A stretch of DNA of 64,000 nucleotides from Magnetospira sp. QH-2 (lineage in GTDB: Bacteria > Pseudomonadota > Alphaproteobacteria > Rhodospirillales > Magnetospiraceae): NCBI RefSeq assembly GCF_000968135.1, contig NZ_FO538765.1:310001-374000 (forward strand), given 5' to 3'. Below are positions 25,116 to 33,435 of this stretch, piece by piece (within the stretch, counting starts at the first letter, position 1; the number at the start of each line of letters is the position of its first letter). Below the pieces are notes generated by a model that did no database searches, was not told the origin of the DNA, and saw only the letters and a list, made by a program, of their open reading frames with translations. A program made the translations under genes and the position numbers.

Positions 25116-25695
25116 TGAGAGACCTGGAAAAGGCTCTTGGATCGAAGGTGATAAGATTGTTTTCAATGCCAGGCAAATCCTCGACCGTTAGCCCATGAGG
25201 CAACACCCCAAAAGTAACTGGAACACCGGACATTTCCATGACATGAGCAACAACGGAATTGCTGTTTCGCATTGGCTCGCCGAGTATAAACTCGTTCGTT
25301 ACATCGTATCCTAATTCCAAAGCTTCAACAGCCCTTGCAACTTCAATCATCGTTTGCCATACTTCTTTAGCTTCCCGGCCTGCGAGATTGAGTTTTGTGG
25401 CGCCCCGCGATGCCCCGTCCTCTCCAATTGCATACGCATCTTTCGAGTGCTCAAGAGGTATTCCTGCTTCAACAACGATTGTGCCATTTTCAGCCAATCG
25501 AGTGTTTGGTCCCCCTCGAATAACTTCGACCTGGCCCTTTCCATCGCGATAAGTCAGATAGGAATGATGATAAAAGAGGCCGAACGGCGCGGGGGCGGGC
25601 CGCGATTCAATATAGATACCTTCCGGCAGGCGGTCTTGGATTAAAAAATTTTGCATATCAAAAGCTCCTTAGATCAGATATGGACAAACATAGAA

Positions 25696-26220
25696 ATGCT
25701 AAATATAATGAAAATATTATCAAATATTTCATACAGACATATTGTTTATCCATCTTTATTTATATTTTCATTATTTTATACATATTTTGCCATTGGTATT
25801 GGCGAAGGGATAAATGGTAGCGTATACAATATTGATGATAAGTATTCTTCTATTATTTCATTAACACTTATATTTTTCTTAAGGTATTTATTCAATGCAT
25901 TTACATCAATTTTCGAAGATAAATTTTCATGCATATATACATCAATTTTTCAGGTGATAGTTTTTTCTATCGCTCCATCATATATATTTCAAATTGTTTT
26001 GTTAATTTCGATGCAATTTAGAAATTACGGGCCAGCTATATTTTTTATATATATTATTTTTCTATTATGTCATTTATCATTTTATTTATATTTCGAATAT
26101 ACTTTTTATAAAAAAACAAGCAGATATATATTTTTTCTAGCATTTATTTTATCTATAATAATTTCAATATGTTCGTCACTCATCTTGTTGATAATGATTA
26201 TATCGAGAATGGCAATTTAA
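25696..26220 (+). CDS. AT-rich multi-spanning membrane protein, putative immunity protein
   Basis: About 174 residues from ATG 25696; the frame opens at 25651 but the earlier start overlaps the divergent P4 start. It has five or six hydrophobic segments (for example YPSLFIFSLFYTYFAIGIG; FIYIIFLLCHLSFYLYF; FLAFILSIIISICSSLILL). The DNA is extremely AT-rich against a GC-rich background, a sign of transfer. It is divergent from P4, and the unrelated but similar-looking gene at 27453 is divergent from the P4 paralogue. Repetition of this pairing suggests that it protects against the product of the neighbouring P4-type gene at the membrane. No family recognised. Confidence 0.55.
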   Translation: MLNIMKILSNISYRHIVYPSLFIFSLFYTYFAIGIGEGINGSVYNIDDKYSSIISLTLIFFLRYLFNAFTSIFEDKFSCIYTSIFQVIVFSIAPSYIFQIVLLISMQFRNYGPAIFFIYIIFLLCHLSFYLYFEYTFYKKTSRYIFFLAFILSIIISICSSLILLIMIISRMAI

Positions 26221-26369
26221 TAATTCTCACCATTGATCTTTTACTTGATGCTCAAATGGAAACCACGTTTTTTTTGCTACGGCGCATCGCTGGCCGTCCA
26301 TGACATGAAGCACCGGTGTCCTGGTCGCAATGTCAGGAAAATTACCTATGAGAGCTTTTTATTCATATA

Positions 26370-27416
26370 TTAATTTATAAATTGTAGAAACGTCAGTCTT
26401 CTGCCCTTGTGGCTTTCTATGGACAGGCTGACCCAGTCGCCAATGAGGGTCTGAGCCTTGGCGTTCTGCGGATGGGCCTTGTTCTCGCGGATATCGAGGA
26501 TATGCCCGAAAGCCAAGTCGTTTTCCGACAGCCGGGACACCGGTTGCTGCGCCAACGTCTCCGCCGCCTGCATGGGCGACAGGCCCAGGGATTGGACGGC
26601 GGCCTCGGTGTCGAGCCCGGCCCAGGGCCCGCCCGAGGCATCCAGGCCGTCGAACTCCACGCCCGGATGGTAGTCCCGGGTCGGATCGGTCAGCGGCGCG
26701 CCGGAGGAACCCAGGCCCTGGAATTCGGTGTCCGGGTGGAAATCGTAAGAGGGATCCACCAGCGGCGCCCCATGGGAGCCAATCCCCTGGAACTCCACAC
26801 CCGGATGATAATCCCGCTCGCGGTCGGGAGCGGTGGTCGGTCGATGGCCGTCGAGAATGGAGATGGGGTGGCTGGGGGATTGATGGTTTCGGGCCACCAT
26901 TGCTGACAGGCTTTGAGGCCCAATTGCCTTTAGATCATTGGTGTAGCCAGGCAGGTCATCCATATCCAGCCCGGCGGGCAGGGTATCAATGGAAACCGGA
27001 ATGTTTGATTTCTCCAAGACATGGGCAATGACAGAGTTACTGTTCTGGGAACGCCATAGGTTGAGATTGTAATCTAGATCCATATTTTCAATTTTGGTTG
27101 CATCGCTCACCATTTGACCCCAAACTTTGTTGGGATTCCTGTTGCCGATTTCGAGTGCTTTGCGACCACGTGATTGAGGCGTTTCACCGGGACCATACGC
27201 GTCTGAGGATTGATCCAGGGGTATCCCCGCCTCTATGACAATATTGTCAAAAGTAAAATAAGGACCCGGTCCGCCTCGAATAACCTGTATATGACCGTTT
27301 GCATCTATGTACGTAAGATAAGCATGGAATTTTCCGGTATCTAGTTTACCTAGTTGCACCTCTTTTGCTTCCACATAAATTCCTTCTGTCCATAAACCAT
27401 TCTGCCAAGATGACAT
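26370..27416 (-). CDS. Truncated P4 paralogue with NSNSV domain
   Basis: 348 residues from ATG 27416 with RBS aaaggag. Residues 1 to about 180 are a diverged version of the P4 N-terminal domain: GIYVEAKEVQLGK, AYLTYIDANGHIQVIRGGPG, IVIEAGIPLDQSSDAYGPGE and NSNSVIAHVLEKSNIPVSI. From SHPISILDGHRP to LIGDWVS the protein, and its DNA over about 450 bases, is near-identical to P4. It then ends after an unrelated stretch (LSIESHKGRRLTFLQFIN). It is therefore a partial copy lacking stalk and C-terminal phage domain. The conserved Asn-Ser-Asn-Ser and His residues may be catalytic. Its partner is probably the divergent AT-rich gene at 27453. Confidence 0.6.
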   Translation of the reverse strand: MSSWQNGLWTEGIYVEAKEVQLGKLDTGKFHAYLTYIDANGHIQVIRGGPGPYFTFDNIVIEAGIPLDQSSDAYGPGETPQSRGRKALEIGNRNPNKVWGQMVSDATKIENMDLDYNLNLWRSQNSNSVIAHVLEKSNIPVSIDTLPAGLDMDDLPGYTNDLKAIGPQSLSAMVARNHQSPSHPISILDGHRPTTAPDRERDYHPGVEFQGIGSHGAPLVDPSYDFHPDTEFQGLGSSGAPLTDPTRDYHPGVEFDGLDASGGPWAGLDTEAAVQSLGLSPMQAAETLAQQPVSRLSENDLAFGHILDIRENKAHPQNAKAQTLIGDWVSLSIESHKGRRLTFLQFIN

Positions 27417-27452
27417 TTTTCCACTCCTTTATTTGTTATAGGATAATTGATC

Positions 27453-27929
27453 ATGAACTATTTCAAGATATCATCGTTATTCTTAATTTACTGCACTTTC
27501 GCATTGGTCATGTCAGCAAATAATAATGGGGTTTTTGGGTGTATTTTTGAATTATGCTCGTTTCTTATTTTTTTTGGCATTGTTTCCATTATATTTTTAT
27601 CTTATTTTCACCTGTTCACAAATCTAAGTTCAATAGCATGTAATAAAAGAATATACATATATTTATTGTCTATATACACATCGTTATATTCATTAATTAT
27701 TATTTATGTATTTGAGATATTTTCTATCTCAATATCGTATAAAGATAATAGCGCAATAAATTCGTTGGTTGTGTATCATATAAATTTAGTACTATTGATA
27801 TTTTTTTATATATATTCTATATTTTTTGTATTCGGATCAGACATTAAGAATTTTATGTACACAATATATTCTTCTATATTGTTGTTTATATGGCCATTTA
27901 TATTTGCCATACTAAGCATTAGAATATAA
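27453..27929 (+). CDS. AT-rich membrane protein, putative immunity protein
   Basis: 158 residues from ATG 27453 (MNYFKISSLFLIYCTFALVM). About five hydrophobic segments (FELCSFLIFFGIVSIIFLS; YIYLLSIYTSLYSLIIIYVF; NLVLLIFFYIYSIFFVFG). DNA as AT-rich as the gene at 25696 but without clear sequence identity to it. It starts 36 bases from the divergent P4 paralogue. Same reading as for 25696: a foreign membrane protein kept next to a toxin-type gene. Alternatives are a small transporter or a selfish membrane protein. Confidence 0.55.
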   Translation: MNYFKISSLFLIYCTFALVMSANNNGVFGCIFELCSFLIFFGIVSIIFLSYFHLFTNLSSIACNKRIYIYLLSIYTSLYSLIIIYVFEIFSISISYKDNSAINSLVVYHINLVLLIFFYIYSIFFVFGSDIKNFMYTIYSSILLFIWPFIFAILSIRI

Positions 27930-28065
27930 TATTATATCTATATGGATATATATTTATTATTATGAATTTACTCTTCATAGTTCCCAAATCTCGGACGTGC
28001 GAAACGCCCAATGACTTGGGTTCGGTCATCGTCTTACTCCATTGATAGGGGTTGATAATGATAAT

Positions 28066-28346
28066 TTAGAGGATGTCGTCCCGGTGGGCGCAAACTTCCA
28101 CCATGCGGGCGTGCCGGTCGGACCGGTCCAGAGTCCAGCGGCGATGCCATTCCCCGCCGGTGACGAACAACACCTTGCAGCCATCCGGCGAGACCTCGAC
28201 CTCACCCACGGTGCCGTAGGCCAGCAGGTGGGACCGTCCTTCCCGCCTGAGATACAGGCCTTCGGAGGTGAGTTCGAATGTCCGGATGGCATAGACCCAC
28301 CCGACCCGGGTCCACCGGCGTACGAACCGTTGGGCAACAACGTCAT
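28066..28346 (-). pseudogene. Chimeric remnant: Sel1-array start fused to an unknown gene end
   Basis: The promoter region and ATG (28346) of a fourth Sel1-array unit are intact, but after two codons the sequence switches to an unrelated gene end. In the overlapping frame this reads FVRRWTRVGWVYAIRTFEL ... GEVEVSPDGCKVLFVTGG, beta-rich and WD40-like. It marks a deletion or recombination junction at the left end of the array. The origin of the foreign portion is unknown. Confidence 0.45.
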
Positions 28347-28474
28347 CGTGAGACCTCTCTCCGCCACGGCAGGCACATGGGAAGCACAATCTATAATTTA
28401 TATTTTGTCGGTTTCTAATGAATTAGGCAAGGATCCGTACCGGGATCGTAATTCGGTAGGATAGAGCTGCGAAC

Positions 28475-29713
28475 TCAAGGCTTGCGGAGGGTTTCCAGCC
28501 ACCATTGCGCCGCCCGGATGCGCGCCTCGCGGAGGACTTCGGGGCTGGCGAACTGGGCTAAGTCCTTTTTTTGGCGTTCAAAATCGATATCAAGGAAATT
28601 GACCAAATCGCTCGGATGAGAGGGTTCACAGTCGCCCGAGAGGAAGAGGAACTTGTGCGCCTCTTTCGGATCCTGCGGTACACCTATTCCGTAAAGGTAG
28701 AGGTGGGCTAAGTAGGGAGAGATACAGGTTGTCGAACCGGACAGCGGATATTTTTTGTGATCGCGATTCAAATCCAGCAGAGTCAGATTCCAGTGGGCAT
28801 TCAGTATTCTTTCCAAAGGCTTGGGTCCCTGACCCTGGGTCAGACCCACCCAAAGCATCAAAAAAGAATTTGTCGCCTTGAGCAACAACAAGCTCCGGGC
28901 ATCGCGCTCCAACTCGTATACCGGATCAAGCTCTTTCAACATGTTTGTCGATAGAGTTATGGCCTCTTCAATACCCTTTTCCTCAATCGTGAGATAGGTC
29001 ATCCACAGAGCGAATCCGGGGTGCTTGGCCCGCGCCAGATCGGCAACCAGGGTTTCATAGGTTTCGTCATTCTCTTTCCACTGGCCGGACAGAAAACCAC
29101 CGATGAACAGAGAATATTGATCAGCAAGGCTGCCGTTTCCAGCCGCCTTGCGAATCCATTCCATGTGGCGGTCATGATTCCAGTGCAGTTGCAGATCAAC
29201 CCGTGCATAGAGGCTCTGGGCCCAAACATCTCCGGCCTCCGCCTTTTGGAGTAGAAAATCAGCCGCCGGCTTCCATCGCTCAAAAGCGGCTCCATACTTT
29301 TCCCAGATATCGGCGTAGACACGGGCTTCGAAATCCCCCTTGCCATATCGGTCCACCTTCCTGAACAAGGCCACGGCCCGATCTGGATCACGCGCCGCTC
29401 CCCGACCGTTCAACAACATGAGCGCCAAGTTGAACTGGGCGTCCATGTGCCCCTGCGCCGCTGCCTTCTCAAACCACTCGAAGGCAACTTCTTGGTCTTT
29501 CGCAATTCCGTTGCCCCGATCATACAGGGCGCCGAAATGGAACTGGGCGATGGGATTACCTCGTTCCGCCCACTCCTTGAGGACTGGAAAAGCTGTCGCA
29601 TAGTCCTTTCGGTCATAGGCGGCAAGGCCTTTGGAAAGGGTTTCGGATAGGGCTGTTGAGGCGTGAATGACCGACAAGATCGCGACAATGGGCAGGAATC
29701 GAAACAACGTCAT
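28475..29713 (-). CDS. Exported Sel1-repeat protein S4
   Basis: 412 residues from ATG 29713, with RBS gagagagg six bases upstream. The signal peptide is MTLFRFLPIVAILSVIHAST. Sel1 repeats follow (ERGNPIAQFHFGALYDRGNG, AAAQGHMDAQFNLALMLLNG, HLYLYGIGVPQDPKEAHKF). The last about 35 residues (FASPEVLREARIRAAQWWLE) are shared with S5 and S6, while the centre differs. Expected in the periplasm. Tandem periplasmic Sel1 proteins are known as immunity proteins for secreted lipases, but no cognate toxin is certain here; P4-type genes lie next to the array. Confidence 0.7.
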   Translation of the reverse strand: MTLFRFLPIVAILSVIHASTALSETLSKGLAAYDRKDYATAFPVLKEWAERGNPIAQFHFGALYDRGNGIAKDQEVAFEWFEKAAAQGHMDAQFNLALMLLNGRGAARDPDRAVALFRKVDRYGKGDFEARVYADIWEKYGAAFERWKPAADFLLQKAEAGDVWAQSLYARVDLQLHWNHDRHMEWIRKAAGNGSLADQYSLFIGGFLSGQWKENDETYETLVADLARAKHPGFALWMTYLTIEEKGIEEAITLSTNMLKELDPVYELERDARSLLLLKATNSFLMLWVGLTQGQGPKPLERILNAHWNLTLLDLNRDHKKYPLSGSTTCISPYLAHLYLYGIGVPQDPKEAHKFLFLSGDCEPSHPSDLVNFLDIDFERQKKDLAQFASPEVLREARIRAAQWWLETLRKP

Positions 29714-29841
29714 CGTGAGACCTCTCTCCGGCACGGCAGGCATATGGGCAGCACAATCTATAATTTATATTTTGTCGGTTTCTAATGAATTAGGCAAGGA
29801 TCCGTACCAGGATCGTAATTCGTCAAGATAGAGCTCTAAAC

Positions 29842-31080
29842 TCATGGCTTGCGGAGGGTTTCCAGCCACCATTGCGCCGCCCGGATGCGCGCCTCGCGGA
29901 GGACGTCGGGGCTGGCGAAACGAGCCAGATCATCTTGTTGACGTCGGAAATTAATGCGAAAAACGTTGGGTAGGTCGTCTGCGTGTTCCAGTCGACATTT
30001 TTCAGCCAATATATTGAATTTGTGCGCTTCCACCACGTCTTGCGGGCTCCCAATTCCATAGAGGTACACTTGGACCAAATAGGGAGAGAGGCAGCCGGTT
30101 GCGGACATGAAATCCGCTCGCAATTGGTCGCGATCCAGGTACAAGAGAACAAAGTCTTTGTTCGCTGCCAATAGGCGGTCAATTGGTGGGGCTTCACCCT
30201 GAGTGTCTTTACCCGTCCAAAGGGCGAGAAGGCTATCAACAGCGCGAAGGAGGATCTTGCTCCGCAGGGTCCTTTCCATGGTGGGATCGGAATTGGGACC
30301 TTGGAGCATTGCCGTTGCCAGAACCGATGCTTGTTCAAGACCCCCACCCTCAATGGCGCGGTACACACCCCATAGCCCATACCCTAAGTCCTTGGCCTGG
30401 GCCAGATCCTCCATATGGGGAGACAGGGCCGCATGATTGGCGGCGATGCCCTCATGGAGCAGGGCATCGACGTAGACCGCCAGTTTGTCGGTCATGCTGC
30501 CAGCATCAGCTGCTTTCCACGCCCATTTCAGAGCCTCCTCGCGGTCGTTCTGCCATCGCTGAATGTAACGGCCGTGGGTGCTTTGCGCCCAAGCATCGCC
30601 CGCATCGGCTCTTTCCCGCAGGAAATCAAGGGCCGGAGGCAAGCGCTCGAAGGCCTTCCCATAGCGGGACCACAGTTCCAAATAAAGGTAGGCCTCCATG
30701 TCGCCCTTGCCGAACCTGTCCACTTCGCGCAACAGAAGCTGAGCCCGATCCGGATCTTTTTCGGTCCCTCCCGCGGTCAACAGGGATAAGGCCACATTGA
30801 ACAGGGCATCCCGGTGCCCCTGCGCCGCTGCCTTCTCAAACCACTCGAAGGCAATTTCTTGGTCTTTCGCAATGCCGTTGCCCCGATCATACAGGGCGCC
30901 GAAATGGAACTGGGCGATGGGATTACCTCGTTCTGCCCATTCCTTGAGGACTGGAAAAGCGGTCGCATAGTCCTTTCGGTCATAGGCGGCAAGGCCTTGG
31001 GAAAGGGTTTCGGATAGGGCCGTTGCGGCGTGAATGACCGACAAGATCGCGACAATGGGCAGGAATCGAAACATCGTCAT
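29842..31080 (-). CDS. Exported Sel1-repeat protein S5
   Basis: 412 residues, the same length as S4. It starts at ATG 31080 with signal peptide MTMFRFLPIVAILSVIHAAT. The first about 90 and last about 35 residues are almost identical to S4, and the central about 280 are diverged (GTEKDPDRAQLLLREVDRFG; NDREEALKWAWKAADAGSM) with Sel1 spacing kept. The equal unit length despite divergence suggests old duplication with later homogenisation of the ends. Predicted periplasmic scaffold or immunity protein. Confidence 0.7.
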   Translation of the reverse strand: MTMFRFLPIVAILSVIHAATALSETLSQGLAAYDRKDYATAFPVLKEWAERGNPIAQFHFGALYDRGNGIAKDQEIAFEWFEKAAAQGHRDALFNVALSLLTAGGTEKDPDRAQLLLREVDRFGKGDMEAYLYLELWSRYGKAFERLPPALDFLRERADAGDAWAQSTHGRYIQRWQNDREEALKWAWKAADAGSMTDKLAVYVDALLHEGIAANHAALSPHMEDLAQAKDLGYGLWGVYRAIEGGGLEQASVLATAMLQGPNSDPTMERTLRSKILLRAVDSLLALWTGKDTQGEAPPIDRLLAANKDFVLLYLDRDQLRADFMSATGCLSPYLVQVYLYGIGSPQDVVEAHKFNILAEKCRLEHADDLPNVFRINFRRQQDDLARFASPDVLREARIRAAQWWLETLRKP

Positions 31081-31208
31081 CGTGAGACCTCTCTCCGGCA
31101 CGGCAGCCACATGGGCAGCGCAATCTATAATTTATATTTTGTCGGTTTCTATTGAATTAGGCAAGGATCCGTACCAGGATCGTAATTCGTCAGGATAGAG
31201 CTGCAAAC

Positions 31209-32447
31209 TCAAGGCTTGCGGAGGGTTTCCAGCCACCATTGCGCCGCCCGGATGCGTGCCTCGCGGAGGACTTCGGGGCTGGCGAACTGGGCTAGGTCTT
31301 TTTCCTGGCGATCGAAGTCGATGCTAAGAAAGTTCGGAATATCGGCATTCCAGTTCGGCTTGCGCCCTTCGGATATTAGGTTGAACTTATGGGCTTCCAC
31401 CACATCCTGTGGCACACCGACGCCGTAGAGATAGAGATGGGCGAGATGGGGCGCGAGACCTGTGTTTTCGAGCGATGGTCTGCCCTCACCGGACCCGTGC
31501 TCAAGGTCCCAACGGGTCATTTCCGCCATCGTGCCCTTGAGCAGCCGAACCTCATCACCAATGAATTGGCCGTTTTCCGCCGCCTCCCACGCCGTTAGGA
31601 GCCACCTAATGGCTTTCGCTACCAGCAAATCTCGCTCGAATGCAGTCTGGTTTCCTTCCGAATAAGACGTTTGGAGAATGACATCCAGCATATCGACCAC
31701 CTGGTGCCGTTCACCCTTTTCGACCCGTCCGGAGGCTAACCAGATGAAGAAGGGCGCATAGTCCGCCTCATTAAACTGTTCCACATGGGGCGCCAGATCA
31801 TCCTCGGTGGCGGGTCGCCCCTGGAACAGCACGTCATCGACAATAGTATAGAATTTGTCCTTCATGCTGCCATTGTTCGCCGCCATTCGGGACCAGTGCC
31901 TTGCGGTATCACGATCCACTCGCCAGCGCCTATGCACCTCTGCATAGGTAGTTTGGGCCCAAACATCGCCCTCTTTGGCCTTGCCAAGCACAAAACCAAG
32001 GGCCGGTTTCATGCGTTGAAAGAGTTCTTGGTATCGCTCCCACAGATCGGCATACAATTGGGCTTCGAAATCGCCGTTCCTAAATCGATTAACTTCACGC
32101 AGCATGAGGATCGCTCTCGGCGGGTCCGATTCCACACCAATGCCATTCAGAAGCCACAGGCCCGTGTTGAACAGGGCATCCCGGTGCCCCTGGACCGCTG
32201 CCCTCTCGAACCACTTGAAGGCTATTTGGTCGTTTTCTGGAACCCCCTCTCCTCGGTCATACATCACGCCAAGTCTGTATTGGGCGATGGGATTGCCTTG
32301 TTCCGCCAGGGGCCTGAGGATTGTAAGCGCCTTTGAAAAGTCGCTACGGTAGTAGGCAGAAATACCCCCGGAAATGGGCTCTGATTCCACTTGATGCGAT
32401 CCCAGGGTAAAGATTGCAGCTATGAAAAAGCAAACTCGATAAACCAT
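31209..32447 (-). CDS. Exported Sel1-repeat protein S6
   Basis: 412 residues from a start at 32447 (MVYRVCFFIAAIFTLGSHQVES), with a different signal peptide and upstream region from S4/S5 but the same architecture and the same conserved C-terminus (ARIRAAQWWLETLRKP). Sel1 repeats: AEQGNPIAQYRLGVMYDRGE, AAVQGHRDALFNTGLWLLNG, LYLYGVGVPQDVVEAHKF. As the outermost unit it was probably the founder, or it acquired a foreign 5' end. On the minus strand TTGACA lies about 45 bases upstream of the start as a possible -35 element. Confidence 0.7.
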   Translation of the reverse strand: MVYRVCFFIAAIFTLGSHQVESEPISGGISAYYRSDFSKALTILRPLAEQGNPIAQYRLGVMYDRGEGVPENDQIAFKWFERAAVQGHRDALFNTGLWLLNGIGVESDPPRAILMLREVNRFRNGDFEAQLYADLWERYQELFQRMKPALGFVLGKAKEGDVWAQTTYAEVHRRWRVDRDTARHWSRMAANNGSMKDKFYTIVDDVLFQGRPATEDDLAPHVEQFNEADYAPFFIWLASGRVEKGERHQVVDMLDVILQTSYSEGNQTAFERDLLVAKAIRWLLTAWEAAENGQFIGDEVRLLKGTMAEMTRWDLEHGSGEGRPSLENTGLAPHLAHLYLYGVGVPQDVVEAHKFNLISEGRKPNWNADIPNFLSIDFDRQEKDLAQFASPEVLREARIRAAQWWLETLRKP

Positions 32448-32570
32448 TGAATGCGTATCTTCATTATGGTTGCAGAAAGCATGCTATTAAAATAATCTAT
32501 ATTGTCAATGCTCAGGTCGTACCGATACCACTGTTGCGCGGCAACAATGGTATCGACCCTAAGGAAGAGC

Positions 32571-32963
32571 TCAACCGCGGGTTCCATCACTTGGAGGAAG
32601 AGGGTGGCCCGGTACCCATCGGCCATCTTTTTCTTCGTACATTTGATGATCATCCTCTTGATAGCAAAAGTTGCGGCCAGCGGATAGACTTGGGGAGCAT
32701 CCTTCCGGATACCCCTCAAGTTGCCCCTTCAGCTGATCAAGTCTCCTTGCTGCCCGGCGTGCAAGATTTTCCACGGTCTCGAAAAGATCAAAGAACGCCG
32801 CATATCCCGATACCGGATTGACCTGCTCATGGCCGGATCCGGCGGTGAATCGCAGCAGCATCTCCCGAGAGCCGAAAACCCTTTGCAGTAGATGCATCAA
32901 CTCCGGGCTTTGCAGGGATGGCGGAATGACGATCTCGCCCGGGGTCAGGTGGGCGATGATCAT
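32571..32963 (-). CDS. Short phage protein with 'NPxxGxxxFF' motif, P-family relative
   Basis: 130 residues from ATG 32963 (MIIAHLTPGEIVIPPSLQS), nine bases after the preceding phage gene. The motif FTAGSGHEQVNPVSGYAAFF corresponds to the AHIT...NPxTGLLEF motif of the P proteins at 18461, 57926 and 60295. Related sequences are found in podovirus internal or tail proteins. The end (YEEKDGRWVPG) resembles the end region of the P fragment at 62938 (WELMPDGQWQRV). It may represent the ancestral, toxin-free phage protein from which the P family grew, or a cut-down copy. A single Cys and no toxin motif are seen. Confidence 0.5.
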   Translation of the reverse strand: MIIAHLTPGEIVIPPSLQSPELMHLLQRVFGSREMLLRFTAGSGHEQVNPVSGYAAFFDLFETVENLARRAARRLDQLKGQLEGYPEGCSPSLSAGRNFCYQEDDHQMYEEKDGRWVPGHPLPPSDGTRG

Positions 32964-32972
32964 GTCGTCTTC

Positions 32973-33245
32973 TTAGGCCGGGCCGTTCAGGCCCAAACGA
33001 TTGGCGATCTGGCCCCGTTCGGCGGGTCCCTCACCTTCCACGCGCACCTGTCCGGTTTCCATGTCCACGGCGGCATGGACGTGGGGCGTGGCGCTGACTT
33101 GCTGGGTACCATAATAGTGCTTGAAGGCCTCGGTGACGAACTCCTGGTAGGCCGCGTGTTCGGGGTGGTTGTCTCGCCAGTAGCGATCATCGGCCATCAG
33201 GCGATTGAGGGATTCTTCATTCAGGGGGTGGGGAATGCGATACAT
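32973..33245 (-). CDS. Small phage protein sharing the scaffold C-terminal motif
   Basis: 90 residues from ATG 33245 (MYRIPHPLNEESLNRLM), preceded by GGAG at the right distance. Residues 8-40 (LNEESLNRLMADDRYWRDN, then EFVTEAFKHYYG) match the C-terminus of the scaffold gene upstream (LNEDDLRKMMDDPRYWRDHD, then VTDGFKRLYPD). The rest (VHAAVDMETGQVRVEGEG) is beta-prone. The shared segment may bind capsid subunits, so this protein could be an accessory capsid or cargo-targeting factor. That role is inference. Confidence 0.55.
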   Translation of the reverse strand: MYRIPHPLNEESLNRLMADDRYWRDNHPEHAAYQEFVTEAFKHYYGTQQVSATPHVHAAVDMETGQVRVEGEGPAERGQIANRLGLNGPA

Positions 33246-33271
33246 GGGGGACTCCATTGGGTTGGAAAAGA

Positions 33272-33314
33272 AAAAAGGGCGTCGGCTCCCAGGGGAGCAA
33301 GGAGCCGACGCCCA
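33272..33314 (-). terminator. Strong rho-independent terminator after the scaffold gene
   Basis: On the minus strand: stem GGGCGTCGGCTCC / GGGAGCCGACGCCC with a short loop and a run of six T residues. One of the strongest hairpins in the phage module. Confidence 0.85.
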
Positions 33315-33435
33315 AAGGCGGAGGAGCGCGTGCAGGAAGGAAAAACGCGCTCGACTCCGCCGTTCGATGCAGAAAATCTGCGGGAAAAAAGGAGCGGCGG
33401 GGCGTTGCCGAAACAACATCCACCGCCGAGTGGCC

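Larger units (their letters stand above)
22686..25656 (-). pseudogene. Large phage toxin-like gene P4 interrupted by an IS5-family element
   Basis: The 5' part (25656 to 25119) encodes a domain with IYIESRP, SYLTYRDGKGQVEVIRGGP and NSNSVVAHVMEMSG. The 3' part (24181 to 22686) carries three repeats of the type DYHPGVEFQGIGSHGAP, a charged coiled stalk (about 150 residues) and a C-terminal phage domain with VICTELYRQGLLDRPLYVLD and RGYHFWALPLVRAMRRSP. Removing the IS and one copy of the TGA target duplication (934 bases) rejoins both parts in frame as FSRSLKAATPLPSHPISIL, giving 678 residues. A paralogue at 26370-27416 has the same domain order. The CTEL and NSNS motifs suggest papain-like hydrolase folds, but this is inference. 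It is probably a virion-associated or toxin protein, now inactive. Confidence 0.7.
28340..31305 (-). repeat. Tandem array of Sel1 genes with 1367-bp period
   Basis: The conserved ends of the genes and the about 130-base intergenic segments (containing an AT-rich promoter-like AATATAAATTATAGATTG on the minus strand) recur at exact 1367-base steps: start codons at 28346 (truncated unit), 29713 and 31080; stops at 28475, 29842 and 31209. The outer parts of the units are near-identical and the centres have diverged. Confidence 0.85.
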
